64,000 bases of DNA, from the NCBI GenBank assembly GCA_034509425.1, contig JAVTVJ010000228.1, forward strand, positions 1,364,001 through 1,428,000. The letters are read 5' to 3'. This stretch comes from Eopsaltria australis. Its lineage: Eukaryota; Chordata; Aves; Passeriformes; Petroicidae. Shown here piece after piece: positions 10,251 through 53,270 of this stretch. Positions within the stretch are counted from its first letter, which is position 1; each line of letters begins with the position of its first letter. A program made the translations under genes and the position numbers. Below the pieces are notes generated by a model that did no database searches, was not told where the DNA came from, and worked only from the letters and a program-made list of their open reading frames with translations.

Positions 10251-12894
10251 CCCTCTCCCAGCTCCCATGGCTGCTGCCAAGGCACAGTGAGAGCACTGAC
10301 GGAAGAAAACGAAATAGCGGCTAAAGCAAACTCAGAGAGCAGATAAAGCAAATCAAAAGAGCAGATGTCTTTCTGCAGCCACTGCCATTCCTGGCCACTG
10401 CATTCCCAGGGTAAAGGGGCTTAGAGGGTAAAGCCTGTGGAGAAACACCCACCCCAGGGCACAGCCTGGTGAGTGGAGCAGGGGAGGGGGAGAGGGAGGA
10501 CCTGTGGATGTTTGTTTTTCCCAGGAGGAGAGAAAAGCCTCATTTCTATCCAACAGTCCATTGGATCCAAAGCAGTGGAAGTGAACAGGAGGAGGATGGG
10601 CAAGAATCTCCTCTATTTTATTTCTCTTTTCTCAGCCTCTAGGTCTCAGTTCTGCCACTCCACAGGGCCAGCCAAAGCCCTGTTTATGGCTCGCTCATTC
10701 AAGGGATTTCTCTCATCTTTGGTGTGATGGTGGAAACCAAGCAGAGCCCAGACTGATGGGAATTGTGGCAAGAGGTGGGAGGCAGAATGAGAGGGCCAAC
10801 CCTGGCCGAGGCTCCTGGCAGAGGGGTGACCTTGGCAGGGGCTTGCTGCAGTGTGGGGACTTTGTAACAGCTGAGCATTCAGCTGGGAGAGGGGAAAGGA
10901 GAAAGGAATGGAATTCAAGGGAGTGACTGCTCTGGTGTGAGGAGGGAAGGAGTGGCCGCAAGGACCTGTAATTGCCAGGTCCAGCTTGGGCTCCTGCTCG
11001 GATTGTGCTGTGCTGCAGAGGATTGTCCCCCATCCTGCCCCCTCACACTGAACACACCACATGGGCAGCCTCATGGGAAACCAAGGAACCCCTCTCTGAA
11101 TCACAGGAACACCCACAGCTGGAGGAGCATCACCTCAACCATCTCCGAGGCTTGAGGTGGCATTTATTGGATCCTCCTTGCACAAGCTTTGTGGTTTGGC
11201 CTTGGTAGAACAATTACAGCTGGACAAGTGCGGAAATACCCCTACATGTGACAGCAGAGGCTGAGGAACTGCCCAGGCAGGCCCTGGGATGGGGATGAAC
11301 AGCTTGCCTGGATCAGCTGAGCCTCCAGCAGCCACCTGCCCTGTCCCTGTGCTGCTGACAGCCACACCGTGCTCAGCAGCAAGTCAAACTAGAGGGAAGG
11401 GCTGGATTCACCTCCCAACATCTTTATTCTTGTGCAATCAAAATCCATGTAGGCTATGATTAAAAGGTTGAATTAACCAATAAAACTTATCAGAACAAAG
11501 ATGAGAACAAAGCTCTCCATCCCTAAACTCACACACAAGCACTGATTAGTGCAGCATCCCTCATCTCTGCTGCCACATTGTCACTGTCCTCCTGGCATTG
11601 CCATTGCTCTGCCCAGCACTCCTGCCTGCAGCACTGGAGCTGTGATAAGCCTGAACCCAGTCTGGTACTTGAGCCAGGGCTTGTTCCTGGACTGGTACAC
11701 AGGACTGGTCTGTGTTTCACATCACCAGGCTGTGTTTCACATCAGGGCTGCAGCGGGAAGGAAGTCACCTTCAGCTGGGGTTAGTGGTGACATTTAAAAT
11801 AAACATTGTGTCGGTGCTGTGGGAGCACTTTGCTCCTGCTGAACGCCTGGTGGTTCATGTGAGGGAAGGAGAAATGCACAGTGGGTTTTAACTTCTTGCC
11901 AAACTTCACTCACGAACACTCACACACTTTTAATGAAACTCTCAATGAGTCAGTGCTCTTTTATAATACTTTACTTAAAACCAGAAAATACTGTGAGGAG
12001 GATTGATTACAAGAGTTGTGAAATTCTCACGAACTTCTCCAGTGCCAGATGTTAAATAACACAGTGGATGGGAGAGGAGCTGCAGGCAATCCCTGCCCTG
12101 AGCTGGGCCTGGGTTCTGCAGCTTCCCCCAAACATCTCCACTGCTCCCAGCCCCAGCACCTGCCTGGGAATGCAGGAGGGGTGTTGTGTCACCTGCAGCA
12201 CCCACCAGGGCAGGAACACTCCTCATATTTAGCTTGCTGAGACAGTAAATGGGGAGTCTGAGTATTCCTGGTTTGAGGCCCAGGCCACAGATAAGGACTG
12301 GAGCCAAAGGTGACAGACTCTTGCAACAACCCCTAATGCAAAATGGTAAGCCAGAGGCAAGGGTGGTGGGCACCCTGTTCTCATCCAGGAAGGCAGATCA
12401 GCCTTGTGAGGCTTGGATTGCTCTGAACATGTTTATCCTGCACCCAAAACTCCTGATCCAGCTGGGAAGCCCTGTGGCCTCTGGTCATGTGGAGGATCAG
12501 CTGAGATCCAGAGCTATGGCCCATGTGTGCACAGCACACTAACCCTGCAGAGCGCCGGGGCTCCACACTTAGACTGTTCCCTGACCCTGCAGACCTGGAC
12601 ACTGCCAGGTTTGGGGTTCCGCTCCCACTGCGAGCTCAGCACAGGCAGGAGTGTGGCTGGAGAGAAAGTGCTCTCTGCCACCAAGTCCAGAAAAGGACCA
12701 AGGAGCAGGTCAGGGATCTGAGTCAATGCACAGGCACCCCCCTAACCAAGGCTTTAGCCCCCAAAAGGCAAAGGGACTGCTGAGCAGTCCCTGAAGAGGG
12801 GGAACAGGAGCAGAGATGACACAGGACTGCTAATGTTCACATTCACTGAGGACATCTGAGTTATGGTGTCACCAAGCTCTGCACAGCACAAGGA

Positions 12895-13105
12895 CAAGGG
12901 GCATGAACTGAAACAAACCCTGCCTGAGAGCAGGGAACACCTTTTCACTGTGGGGGTGACCAAGCACTGGCACAGGTTGTCCAGGGAGGTGTTGGAGTTG
13001 CCATCCTTGGAGATACCCCAAACCCATCTGGACAGGTCCTGGGCAACTAGCCTTGGGTGGCCCTGCGTGAGAAGGGGCTGGACTAGATGATCCCAATCTC
13101 CACCA
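12895..13105 (+). mobile_element. CR1 LINE fragment
   Basis: Sense-orientation CR1 tail. The blocks CTTTTCACTGTGGGGGTGACCAAGCACTGG, CCAGGGAGGTGTTGGAG and GGGGCTGGACTAGATGATCCC appear in the normal order. The extreme 3' tail is diverged. Confidence 0.8.
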
Positions 13106-16100
13106 GTTTCCTGTGATGGTGTAAGCAGCAGGTCTAAGCATAAAGGGTAAATCACTGAGGGCTAGAGTTAAGCAAGAAAATTGGAGCAAGTGTTGGAGCA
13201 GCAAGAAGAGGCAGCACAGGGCAGAAGGAAGGCAGCTCGTTCTCTGCAGGATAAAATGCAGATTTTCCTGCCTTACACTACTGAAAGTCAACATATGGGT
13301 TGTACATTCGTGCAAGAGTCTTTGTGGGGGCCTGAACAGGGCACAGCACAGCTGCAGCACCATGGAAAACTCCCAAACCCATAACCAGAGCTTTCGGTGC
13401 AGTGTAATTACTGAGGTTTCCTTTCAGCATCGTCACATGCTGTCCTGGTTGGGGGAAGAAAGTATTTCTCCAAGGCAGAATTTCTCTCTAGGATAGAGTT
13501 TTTCACACAGTGAATCACATTTTCCTTCACAAACCCCCTGCCTAAGTAAAGAGGGGGTTTATGGCAGCACTGAGAACCAAAAGGTGGGAGAAATAATAAT
13601 AAGGAAATGCAGTATTTAAAAGTCTGTAAGATTAGAGTCTTTGACTGATGGCTGGCAAAGCCTGCTTGCTGCCTGCTGTAAGGGGTGCGTGGTAGGAATG
13701 GGAGATCTGGAATCTTTAACTACTTCTCATCCAAGGGCTGCTCTGGATAATATGGATCTGAGGATAAATCAGAGCCAGAGCTTTACCAGCAGTCTCTTCC
13801 CTGAGGAAATGCCAGCACTGGGCCAGTCTGTGCTGTCCTGGAAGATGATGCTGATCCTAACTTCTAATTAGAGAGATGACATAAGGTCAAGTGTTCTTGA
13901 GCTGGATGTCTGCTACGTTGTTGTAATGTCCCTGCACAGAGTCGGAAAAGGGTGGGGGAAGACTCTTTCATAGCAGGGACTGGAAAGGAAGAGGAGAGAC
14001 ATGGCAAACATCCAGCAGAAGCTCACAGGGTGAGCCCAGATACCATCAAGGGCAAGGAGAACGCCCAGGGTGAGGAGCAGAGAGGCAGCTCAGGCACCAG
14101 TTCTTGGTGACTCAGGAGAACTGCACACACCAGGAGCTGCCACTGCCCAGCTGGGCTGCTCAAGGTTCTCTGTTGCAGAATACTCAGGATCTCAGGTTTG
14201 AGGAGGAGCTTTTTCTCAGTTTGCTATTTCCCCACCCCAGAGTCAGTATCAGTCTTCAGTAAACAAACACAACACTGGAACATCTAATACATCTGGCAGG
14301 TTCCCAATAGGAAGGTCACACTTGCTGGTTTTCATGGCTCTGTGCTGGCTCTGGGGCTTTCAGGGCATTTGATCCTAAAGGACCATGATTAGGACCATCA
14401 TGAACTGTCTGGTCTCACAGAAAGATTTTAAAAGCCAGGATATTAGAAACATTACTTTCACAAGACCAAAAATAACGAAGTTTCTCACAGCAGTCCTGTG
14501 AGAAATGAACTGTGCAGGCGTGGGAGGAACCATGGGATATCATTTAGGAGCTCCAGTGGAAAGATGAGAGGGAGGTAATGTGTAAACCTGCTCTGCTCAG
14601 TGCCAGGTGAGGATGAGACTCATAACTGACTTCAGCTGAAGTGAAAATGTTATTTGGACAATTCATCCACTAAATGCATCTCAGCCTGCAGTTATTCCCA
14701 CCTGGAGTACAGAGAATTACTCAGGCAGTGATAATTTCAAGACAAGAAGATGCTGCACGGGAGTTTTAAGCATGGATCATCAAAGAACAAGATCTCTCCA
14801 AGTTTCTGCAGGCAGGGATGTCCCAGCCAGAGCCTGCAGTGGCAGATGGGGAGGGGGGGTTTGCCACACTGGCTTTCATCAGTGACATGCCCTGGCTCAA
14901 GGTGACAGGGCACCACATAGTGCCCAGGTAGTCCTGCCTCCCTCACATGTCCCTAAGAAACCTCAAAGGCCTTGGAGCTTTGCATGCCAAGGAATGTCTG
15001 GACCATACACCTGCCTGCAGAGTTTCCTTTTCTCCTGCTCAATCCATGCCTGGAGAGGCAGTGATTGCACCATGAGGGGCTTTTAGCAGCTCCAGACAAC
15101 CTAAACACATCTGGCCAGGGATGTCTTAAAGCAGGGGGCAATAACCCTTCCCTCCTGTGTCAGCTGCCAGCACATGGATGAGACACAGGGCTGGGGTAGG
15201 AAACTCTCACCCGGTCCCTGGGAGTGCTGCCCCAGGGCACCTTGTCTTGCCAACACCCACTGGAATATAGAGGCAGCCACCCAGAGAAGGGCTGGGCACT
15301 GCAGCCACAGCATTTTCTCTTCTTCCTCCATACTTGGTTCCTTGGACAGCCAGGGGAAAAGGGGCAGGATCCAGCACAGCCCTTACCTGCCAGTGTAGAA
15401 AGCAGGGTACAGTGACACTGACTCCTTGTTTGAGCTGGGGCAGAGGATTGAGCAGAGCTGGAGGACGTATATTTTAAGTAAGGACTGTATTTAAATCTGA
15501 CACAACCACAGCATGTCCAGTGGGATATCACCCTCCAGTGCACAGGCACACCTTCCAAGAGAGACAATAGGAGACACATCAACCTGAGACCAGGACATGG
15601 AAAGCCAAGCACTAATGCACTTTGGAAATGTATCCAAAGCAGAAAACTCCCCTAAGAGAAATCACAGAATCATAATACAACAGTCTGTGCTTCTGGGCCT
15701 CCAGCCTCACTCTTTCAACACCTTCTCTGGTGTTGCAGTGGAAGTGAGTAAAAGCCCTCCTCAAAAGAAATTAATAAATATCCCATGAACTCAGACACCC
15801 AGCTGTTCAGTTTTTAGTGTAGGACTCCATGAGCTGATTCTCCACATGGTTTTGATCAGCTGGCTTGAAGGCTGAAGCATAAAAGGTCGAAAACACGCTC
15901 TGGCTGAATGCAGCACAGCATTGTGGCTCTGAACCACCTGAGGAGCTGCTTTACTATGGCCCTGTGAACTGACATGGAAAGAGAAATTCATCACAAACCA
16001 TCTGGGAGCTGCTTCCTCCATGACACTGAGCGCTGGTTTCATGAGGCACTGATGGGTTTAACCTTTTGCTTCCAAAATAATCATTATCATAATATACAAA

Positions 16101-16287
16101 GTGTAGGGGAAGAGGATGTTGAAAAATAATGTTTAAAAATACTTGCCTTTAAAAATCCAGCCCTTCCTATGTTACCAAAATCTATTTAAAGGGATGGAGC
16201 AGTTGCTGGCTCTGAGAAGCCTTTGGTCCCAAAGCATTAGGAGTCAGTGTGTTTTTCAGGTCAAGTTCTCAAGTTCTTCCACTGTCT

Positions 16288-47061
<30,774 letters not shown>

Positions 47062-47586
47062 GGCAGTGACCCTGGAGGGACGTACACCTGCCAATAAACA
47101 CAAAAATTGAACTTGAGGAAGGTGAGTAAATGCAAGGAACATCTGAGCTGGCCAAAGCCACTGGAGAGAAGGACTAAGCATGTCTGAAAACACTAAGCCC
47201 CACCACTTGAGTAATGACACTATGACAGCCAAGAGCCATACACACATTCAGGAGGTTCCTGATGATCTGCAATCTTTGAAGTGAGGGAAGGTGAGCCTGG
47301 AGTTTCCCAATAAAGCCCTTCTCCCAGTCCTGGAGAGGTCTTTTGTGGTGGTACACAGATAAGCTCAGCCCATCTGACCAGCCAAGATCAGGAATTCACC
47401 CAGCCTAAGATCTTGGATCCCACACTGGATGTGCTGGAGTACTTCCCAAAGAAGAGACTACATCATAGCACACCATGGTGCCTCTGGGGAGTATTTCCTG
47501 CTGCTACCAACAATCAAACATTGCTGCATGCTATACAGTCTCCTTTATCACCTCACAACCCAGAGTTCTGCAGCAAACTCACTGAG

Positions 47587-47660
47587 CAACCTTGATCATG
47601 TCACTCAGCTCCTCCTGCCGCACTCCCCTCATCTGGAAACTGAGATGAACATTTTGTCAG
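47587..47660 (+). mobile_element. Possible MIR/CORE-SINE relic
   Basis: The order AACCTTGATCATGTCACTCA, then a pyrimidine-rich stretch, then CTCATCTGGAAACTGAGATG resembles the MIR consensus (TTGGGCAAGTCACTT... CCTCATCTGTAAAATG). It is very diverged, as expected for an element older than the bird-mammal split. It lies in PIGQ intron 1, about 500 bp upstream of exon 2. Confidence 0.35.
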
Positions 47661-48231
47661 AAGGAACTACAGTGATTAATTGAAGTAGTTTTAATTCATT
47701 AGATTCAACAGCCTAAAAAAGGAGAAGCACCTCTGCTTTATCAGTGTTCTTTAACTCCGGTGCTTTTCTCCCCATCATTAAGAACACATCTCAATGGCCT
47801 TGGGAGACTTTTCCAAAAAGGAGCTTTGAGGCAGTTGACAGTGTCTCTTTAGATACTGTGGAGGTTTCTAACAGGAATATAATTGCAGTAAGGAGGGCGC
47901 TGGCGCAGAACAGGCGGCATCCAGTGCCTGCTGTCCTTTCCTGTCCTTCAGTGCTTTGTTAGGGATGTGAAAACTCCGCAGGCCCCTGAGGCTGCTCCTC
48001 TTCGAGGGACCCAGTCAGATGGAAAGGGAACAGAGAGGGTATTTACAACACAGAGAGAGGATGTGCAGCGGGAAGAGCCTGGTGGCTTTGTTTTCCCCTC
48101 CCTTAGTATAGGAGAGCTCAGCCAATAAAGCTCAGCACCCAGAAATTTCCTACAGCATGGAGGGATGGAGGAGCACCTGCGGGGAGTGATTAACCTCTGG
48201 GGTTAATCACTCAGAGTGAGGTAATCTGGGG

Positions 48232-48392
48232 AGTTGTGGACTTCCCATCCCTGGAAGTGTCCAGGGCCAGGTTGGAAAGGGTTTGGAGCAACCTGGGAGA
48301 GTGGAAGGTGTCCCTGCCCATGGCAGGGGGTGGAATGAGATGGTCTGTAAGGTCCTTTCCATGTCAAACCATTCTATGATCCTATGATTCTT
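48232..48392 (+). mobile_element. CR1 LINE 3' tail
   Basis: Sense CR1 tail: CATCCCTGGAAGTGTCCAGG, GTTTGGAGCAACCTGGGAG, CCCTGCCCATGGCAGGGGG and GGTCTGTAAGGTCCTTTCC, ending CATTCTATGATCCTATGATT. Well preserved. Confidence 0.92.
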
Positions 48393-49597
48393 CTGAGATC
48401 CTGTTTCCTAACAGACTCAAGATCTCTGAGGTTATCCCTCTGGTCAAAAAGGCAGGAATGAAGTCCCTCTGTGTCCTCCAGATCTTGCTGGGGGCTGGAA
48501 GATCTCTGCGGCAGCGAGGGACAGTGCTGGGTGCTTTCAGTGCCTTCAAGCACTGTCCTTCCAGCACCACACTGCCAACAAAATCCCTCAGGAGAGGGAA
48601 GCCTTCAGATGTACTTTGCAATTTTGCAGTAAAAGGGAAAATTCAGTCCAAGGAAAAACATCAAAGGCAGTCCCTGTGATGTTTTTCCCTCTGAAGGAGG
48701 GAGAGCTGTTGCAAGTATTGCTACAAGAGACTCTCAGTGTTTGTGCATGGCTGTCCTTAAAGGTCTGTCCATCCACTTGACATTAAACAGAGGAATTGTC
48801 AACTGACTCTTCATATACACATTTATTTTTCACTGAGATTGTGTTTAAAGATAGCCACAATCCTCTGGGAAAGCTTCTCATGGAGCAGAAACACTTCTCA
48901 TCCTTATCTTCTCAAGTTTGTGCGTTCTTCCTCTTACACCTTCCCCAACTTTTAAAATTAAAATAGTTTTATGCACCCAACTTCTCTGGCTATAGCTCAG
49001 GTCAAATGATCTGCCCTTTGGCTGCGGGAGCCATGGCAGAGAAAGTTCTGATATGATTTTCAGGCTGTACAAAATATCTTGATAGTTGAAAACCGGCTGA
49101 TCAACTATTGTTATGTTAATGTGTCTCATATTCCCAAATCCATGACTTGTCATACATCTACCTCATTCATTTCAATAGACTGATTGAAATATCAAATGTC
49201 TCACAGTCAACTGTTTCACTGCTGCTAATTTTAACAGAAAAATCCTACCAATGCTCATGCAGTCCCTGTTCATCAAGTGCCTAAAATCTTCCAGATACAC
49301 CTATTTCTGCTGAAAACATCCACCTTTCCCTGAGAGCATCAATGCAGTGATCTCAGGTCACCAAAACCAACAAAATAAATACCAACTAAACTGTGTTAAT
49401 GCAACCAACAAATGAATACAGGACCCCAGGACCCATTAATTCCAGAATTTTTGTTAGAAAAGCAAAGGTGAATGGCGGGATGTGGACATGGTCTCACCCC
49501 AGAGGCTGTCCTGGTACCAAGGGGGACTGATCCCACAGCAGACCCACATCTGAGCATCCCACGTTCCTTGCACGGGGGTTAGGGCCAAGATACAAAC

Positions 49598-50070
49598 AAT
49601 CACAGAACCATGGAATTGTAAAAGTTGCAAAAGCCCTCTAAGACCATCGAGTCCAGTAACTTCCCCAGTACCTCCACCACCACCGCTAAACCATGTACCA
49701 CACTCACACGGATTTTTGAACACTTCCAGGGCTGGTATTCCACCACTGCCCTGGGCAGCCTGTGACAGTGCCTGACCATGCTTTGCGTGAAGAAATTCCT
49801 CCATCTATCCTATCTATATTCAAACTAAACCTCTCCCGGCACAACTTAGAGCCATTTCCTCTTGCCCTGTCCCTTGTTCCCTGTGAGCAGAGCCCGACAC
49901 CCCCTCCCGACCCCAGCTGCCCCCTCCTGTCAGGGAGCTGTGCAGAGCCACAAGGTCCCCCCTGAGCCTCCTTTCCTCCAGCCTGAGCCCCGCCAGCTCC
50001 CTCAGCAGATCCTGGCGTTCCAGCCCCTTCCCCAGCTCTGTTCCCTTCTCTGGCCACGCTCCATCCCCTC
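49598..50070 (-). mobile_element. CR1 LINE fragment abutting the PIGQ CpG island
   Basis: Antisense CR1 of about 470 bp: CAATCACAGAACCATGGAAT, CTAAGACCATCGAGTCCAG, GAACACTTCCAGGGCTGGTA, CTAAACCTCTCCCGGCACAA, CCTCTTGCCCTGTCCCTTGT, GGTCCCCCCTGAGCCTCC and CAGCTCCCTCAGCAGATCCT. It merges without a gap into the CpG island. Confidence 0.92.
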
Positions 50071-50500
50071 AGTGTCGCGCGGGGCCTGGCGCTCCCCCGG
50101 CCCGGCGGGGTCTCCCCGGTGTCGGCGCAGGCCCCGCGCCCGGCCCTGCCCGGCCCGCCCCGCTCCTACCGCCCGCTCCGCTCCGCTCCGCCGCTTCCGC
50201 CCGCGGTTGCTCGGAGACGCCGCTGCCGCCGAGCCGTGCAGCGGAATGGGGCCCGGCCGGCGCAGCCACCCGCTGCCCGCGTTCCGCTGTGCCCCGGCTC
50301 CCCGCTCCCGGCCTGTCGGGCCCCGCCGGCCCCGCTCCCGCCAGCGCCGCTCCCCAGGCTCGTCCCGGCGCCTTCCCGCGGGCCCCGAGAGCGGCGGGGC
50401 CGCCTGAGCCGCGCGATAAGGAGCGGCAGTGCCCCCCGCCTCCCCTGCCACCGCCCGGGCTGGAGCGGGGCCGGGGCCTCAGCTGTGCTCACGGGACACT
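50071..50500 (-). promoter_or_regulatory. CpG island, probable PIGQ promoter and noncoding exon 1
   Basis: A very CpG-dense block with many GC boxes lies about 3 kb upstream of the PIGQ start-codon exon and about 1.6 kb downstream of the NHLRC4 stop. PIGQ exon 2 begins with an acceptor and 5' UTR, so a noncoding first exon is required upstream, and this island is the natural place. A minus-strand donor-like string GGGCG|GTAGGAG lies near 50168. Reading frames of up to 245 codons on either strand are Ala/Pro/Arg-rich, overlap in several frames and do not look like protein. Activity as a promoter is inferred from composition and position. Confidence 0.65.
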
Positions 50501-50700
50501 GTTGGCTCCGTCCCCACAGGTCAGGGGCTCACCTGCCCTCACACTGCCCCGCTGTCCTCTGGCCTCAAAATCGAGGAGTTCTGCTCTTCTCACAGGACCC
50601 TGCTGTCCCTCATCCCACAGGCCAGGCACTCACCTTTCTGTGTGGGACCTCATCATCCTTCATCCCCAAAGCCCAAGGACTCGCCTTTCCTCAGGGAGCC
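50490..50700 (+). repeat. Degenerate roughly 55-bp tandem repeat
   Basis: Four diverged copies of a unit like GGGACCCTGCTGTCC(C/G)TCATCCCCACAGGCCAGGC(A)CTCACC follow the CpG island. Conserved parts are GGACcCTG, CATCCCaCAGG and CTCACCTtTC. The copies are poor and the boundaries uncertain. Confidence 0.4.
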
Positions 50701-51539
50701 ACTGGCGAGGGGCTTGGCTGTGCTGATGGGACCCTCTTGACCCGCATTCTGAGTGCCTCAGTGGATGCCTGGCCCAGCAGAGGCCCACGGGTGCCAGCAG
50801 GCGCCCAAGAGCTGTGTCCTGGGATCCGGCAGTGGGCTGGGGCCAGCGAGCTTTAAAAGATGCTGGGCAGCATGAGGGGGTCCCACACGGAAAGGGAGAG
50901 CAGGTACAGAAGTGGGGGTGGGCTAGAGAAAAGGTTTTGGGTTTTATTTTTGTTGTTGGATGCCACAGAATTGGAAATTTTCTGGGAGCTCATCTTCCTC
51001 ATTACCCCGTTCCTGCAGACCATGCAGCTCCCCTCCCTCTGCAGGGAGAGGGGTCTTGGAGGGCACCGCGGGGTGTCTGTTGTGTTCAGTGCCTGTTCAA
51101 GGGCCACTAGGGAGCAAGGCCCTCTCCAGGGATCATTTTGGATCATTGAGAGGCGGTGTCTTGGCTCTGGGACATCAGCAGAGAGAGGGCTGGAGCAGGG
51201 AGTGTGCCGTCCGTGTGCCGGCACACCCTGCCAGCCTTCCCCTGGCTCCTGCCGATAAAGACAGCGGACGTGGCTCTGAGCCCTCCTCTCCAGAGGACAA
51301 CAGGGCAGCTCCAGCCTCAGGATGTGCGGCAGTGTGAGGAGTTCCTCGTTTGCATATGGAATTTACTCCGTGCAGTGGTTGTTGCTTCCCTGTAGAGGTC
51401 AGGAATGCAGCACAGAAGGAGCTACCTTCATCCTACCCTTTTCCTGAAGTCTGCTGCAGACCCAGTGTGCCCTTCTCTGACTGCAAAATCCTCCCTAATA
51501 GCTTGAGTATGAATTAGGACAGACCAGTTGGCTCAATCA

Positions 51540-51665
51540 TGCCAGGCTGGACAGGGCTTGAAGCAACCTGGTCTAGTGGAAGGTGTTCCTACTCGTGGCA
51601 AGGTGTAGATCTAGGTGATCTTTAAGGACCCAATCCAAACCATTGTGTGATTCCATGATTCTGTA
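51540..51665 (+). mobile_element. CR1 LINE 3' tail
   Basis: Sense CR1 tail: GGCTGGACAGGGCTTGAAGC, AACCTGGTCTAGTGGAAGG and GATCTTTAAGGACCCAATCC, ending GTGATTCCATGATTCTG. It lies downstream of NHLRC4, antisense to it. Confidence 0.88.
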
Positions 51666-51944
51666 ATAGAACACGGACTTCTGGCATGGTCTTACCCCTC
51701 CAGTCATGCTCTGGCATCAGAAAGATGGAACCATGGCACATCAAAATCGCATGGAGAGAGGAGAAATATTCATATTAGCTTTGGAAAACACACAAGGAAT
51801 CGAGGGTGTGATGATAACAAGTTTGCCAAGGCACCAATGCAAGGCCAATTCTGAGTAGCTGGGTCATCCTTTACAAAATCTGGTTGGTCCAGAGCTGGTC
51901 TAGTCCTGGAGAAGCTGGGGGCCATCAGGCAGTCAGGTCTGGGG

Positions 51945-52075
51945 CAATGTCCCATTCCTGGAAGGGTCCAAGACCAGGTTTGACATGGCTTGAAGCAACC
52001 TGAGATAGTGGAAGGGGCTGGAATGAGACAGTCTTTACAGTCCCTCCCAACTCAAACCATTCCATGATTCTATGA
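51945..52075 (+). mobile_element. CR1 LINE 3' tail
   Basis: Sense CR1 tail: TCCCATTCCTGGAAGGGTCC, AAGACCAGGTTTGACATGG and TTTACAGTCCCTCCCAACTC, ending CCATTCCATGATTCTATGA. It begins about 50 bp from the NHLRC4 stop codon, so it probably lies in the NHLRC4 3' UTR in antisense. Confidence 0.88.
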
Positions 52076-52126
52076 CATGAATCTGTGGGAGCAGTGTAGC
52101 TCTCAGCCCACCAACAGACCCACAGC

Positions 52127-53270
52127 TCAGCGGGGCTGCAGGGGAACCACCCCCCCTGCCCACCTGTGTGTTTGGTTGGGGTCAGCACATGGTGCCCCAG
52201 CGTTGGTGGGTCTGTATGGGGGCCTCACACAGTACTTAAAGACTTTGACACAGTTCTCCTCTGCGTCTGCCACAAAGAGGTGCCCAGAGGAGGAGCAAGC
52301 CATGCCAGTGGGCCTCCGCAGCCCTGTGGACACCAGGCAGATGGGAGCTCCATGCTCGGGGAACAAGTGGACTGTACGGCGCTGCTCGTCTGCCACCAGG
52401 ATGCTGCCATCCGTGTCCACGCAGACCCCAGCAGGGTTGCCAAACTGGTGTCCATATTTGCTGCTGAGGGAGCAGAGGAGCTTACGGCTGCTCATGAAGA
52501 CCTTGACATCTCCACATTCCTCGCTCACCACAAAGCCTCCACTGGGCACAGGACTGATGTAGCGAGGTCCCTGCAGGTTGGGGACAGAGTGGACATTGAG
52601 CGTCCTGAAGGCATGGTCCAGAGCAAAGCTGTGCACTTGACCTTGTGCATAGTCTGCTACCAGGATCTTGCCCATGGAGTCTACTCCAATACCCCTGGGG
52701 GAACCAACCTTCCAGATCTTTATCCATTCCCCCTTGGAGAGGCTGGTGTGAGGGTTGAAGATCCAGATGGCTTCATTCACCATGTCAGCTACAGCCACCA
52801 TTCCCATCCTAGTCACAGTCACATCTTCTGGCAAGAAAATGCTGCCTCCCTTGCCCATTTGCTGGCAGGGCAGGGACTGCAGTGTGTGGCCTGTGCTGCT
52901 GAGGATGTGGACCCAGGGAGCACTCTCAGCTGTCACGTAGATAGAGCCATCCAGGGAGCAGTGGATTCCACTGACACCCCCATAGCGACTGCCACTGGGG
53001 TTGGGAATCTGCCGGACCAGGTTGTCCTGGCAATAGTGGAGGAGGTTCTTGATGTTGTCCAGATCTCCACACAGGCTTTTGGCCTTATCTACCAGCTGCT
53101 GGACCTGGTGCTGGGTCACCATGCCCATGCCACGCTGGCTGTGCAGCAGTGGGCTGGCTGACTGCAACGTGGCAAATGACTTCAGCTGGAGGCTGTAGAT
53201 GGTTTTCAGAAGCTTCTGCTTTAGCTGGCTGGTCTCCAGTGAGTAGTCCATGACAAATCTCTTGTCCCTG
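52127..53270 (-). CDS. NHLRC4: NHLRC4-like NHL-repeat protein (374 aa from first ATG)
   Basis: This long exon has an acceptor at CCCCCAAACAG (ending 53271) and a first ATG at 53251 (GTCATGG), giving 374 residues to the TGA at 52127-52129. Residues 1-80 look helical and charged. From about residue 85 to 340 there are roughly six NHL-type blades, with recurring (I/V)LVAD or similar and G(V/I)(C/G)VD(T/S) motifs, such as DSMGKILVADYAQGQV and DTDGSILVADEQRRTV. NHL propellers bind proteins or RNA. The function of NHLRC4 is unknown to me. The last 130 residues match human NHLRC4 as I recall it (about 123 aa), including EECGDVKVF, VADEQRR and PICLVS. The start may instead lie in an upstream exon, since the frame is open through the acceptor. 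A minus-strand AATAAA at 50943-50948 is a possible poly(A) signal. A RING/B-box exon, as in TRIM-NHL proteins, was not found upstream. Position next to PIGQ supports orthology. Confidence 0.85.

Larger units (their letters stand above)
9546..16287. other. Intergenic region between PIGQ 3' end and RAB40C promoter
   Basis: No exon of a known gene was recognised. The stretch contains two CR1 fragments (about 10.1 kb and 12.9-13.1 kb) and a short 21-bp-period duplication at 11710-11748. The part next to 16287 must include the PIGQ 3' UTR on the minus strand. I saw no canonical AATAAA on that strand in the first 500 bases, only weak variants, so the transcript end is unresolved. Confidence 0.5.

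Noticed and set aside
13440..13640. TGTCCTGGTTGGGG string, similar to the start of some bird LTRs
   Set aside because: No TATA, AATAAA or matching end in order could be found. Too little for a call.
50002..50856. Several long open frames (up to 245 codons) on both strands at 50.0-50.9 kb
   Set aside because: They overlap in different frames, are rich in Ala, Pro, Arg and Gly, and arise from the CpG island and CR1, where stop codons are rare.
52166..53161. 331-codon open frame on the plus strand
   Set aside because: It is the exact antisense of the NHLRC4 exon. The minus-strand translation has clear NHL repeats and splice borders, and this one has no recognisable features.
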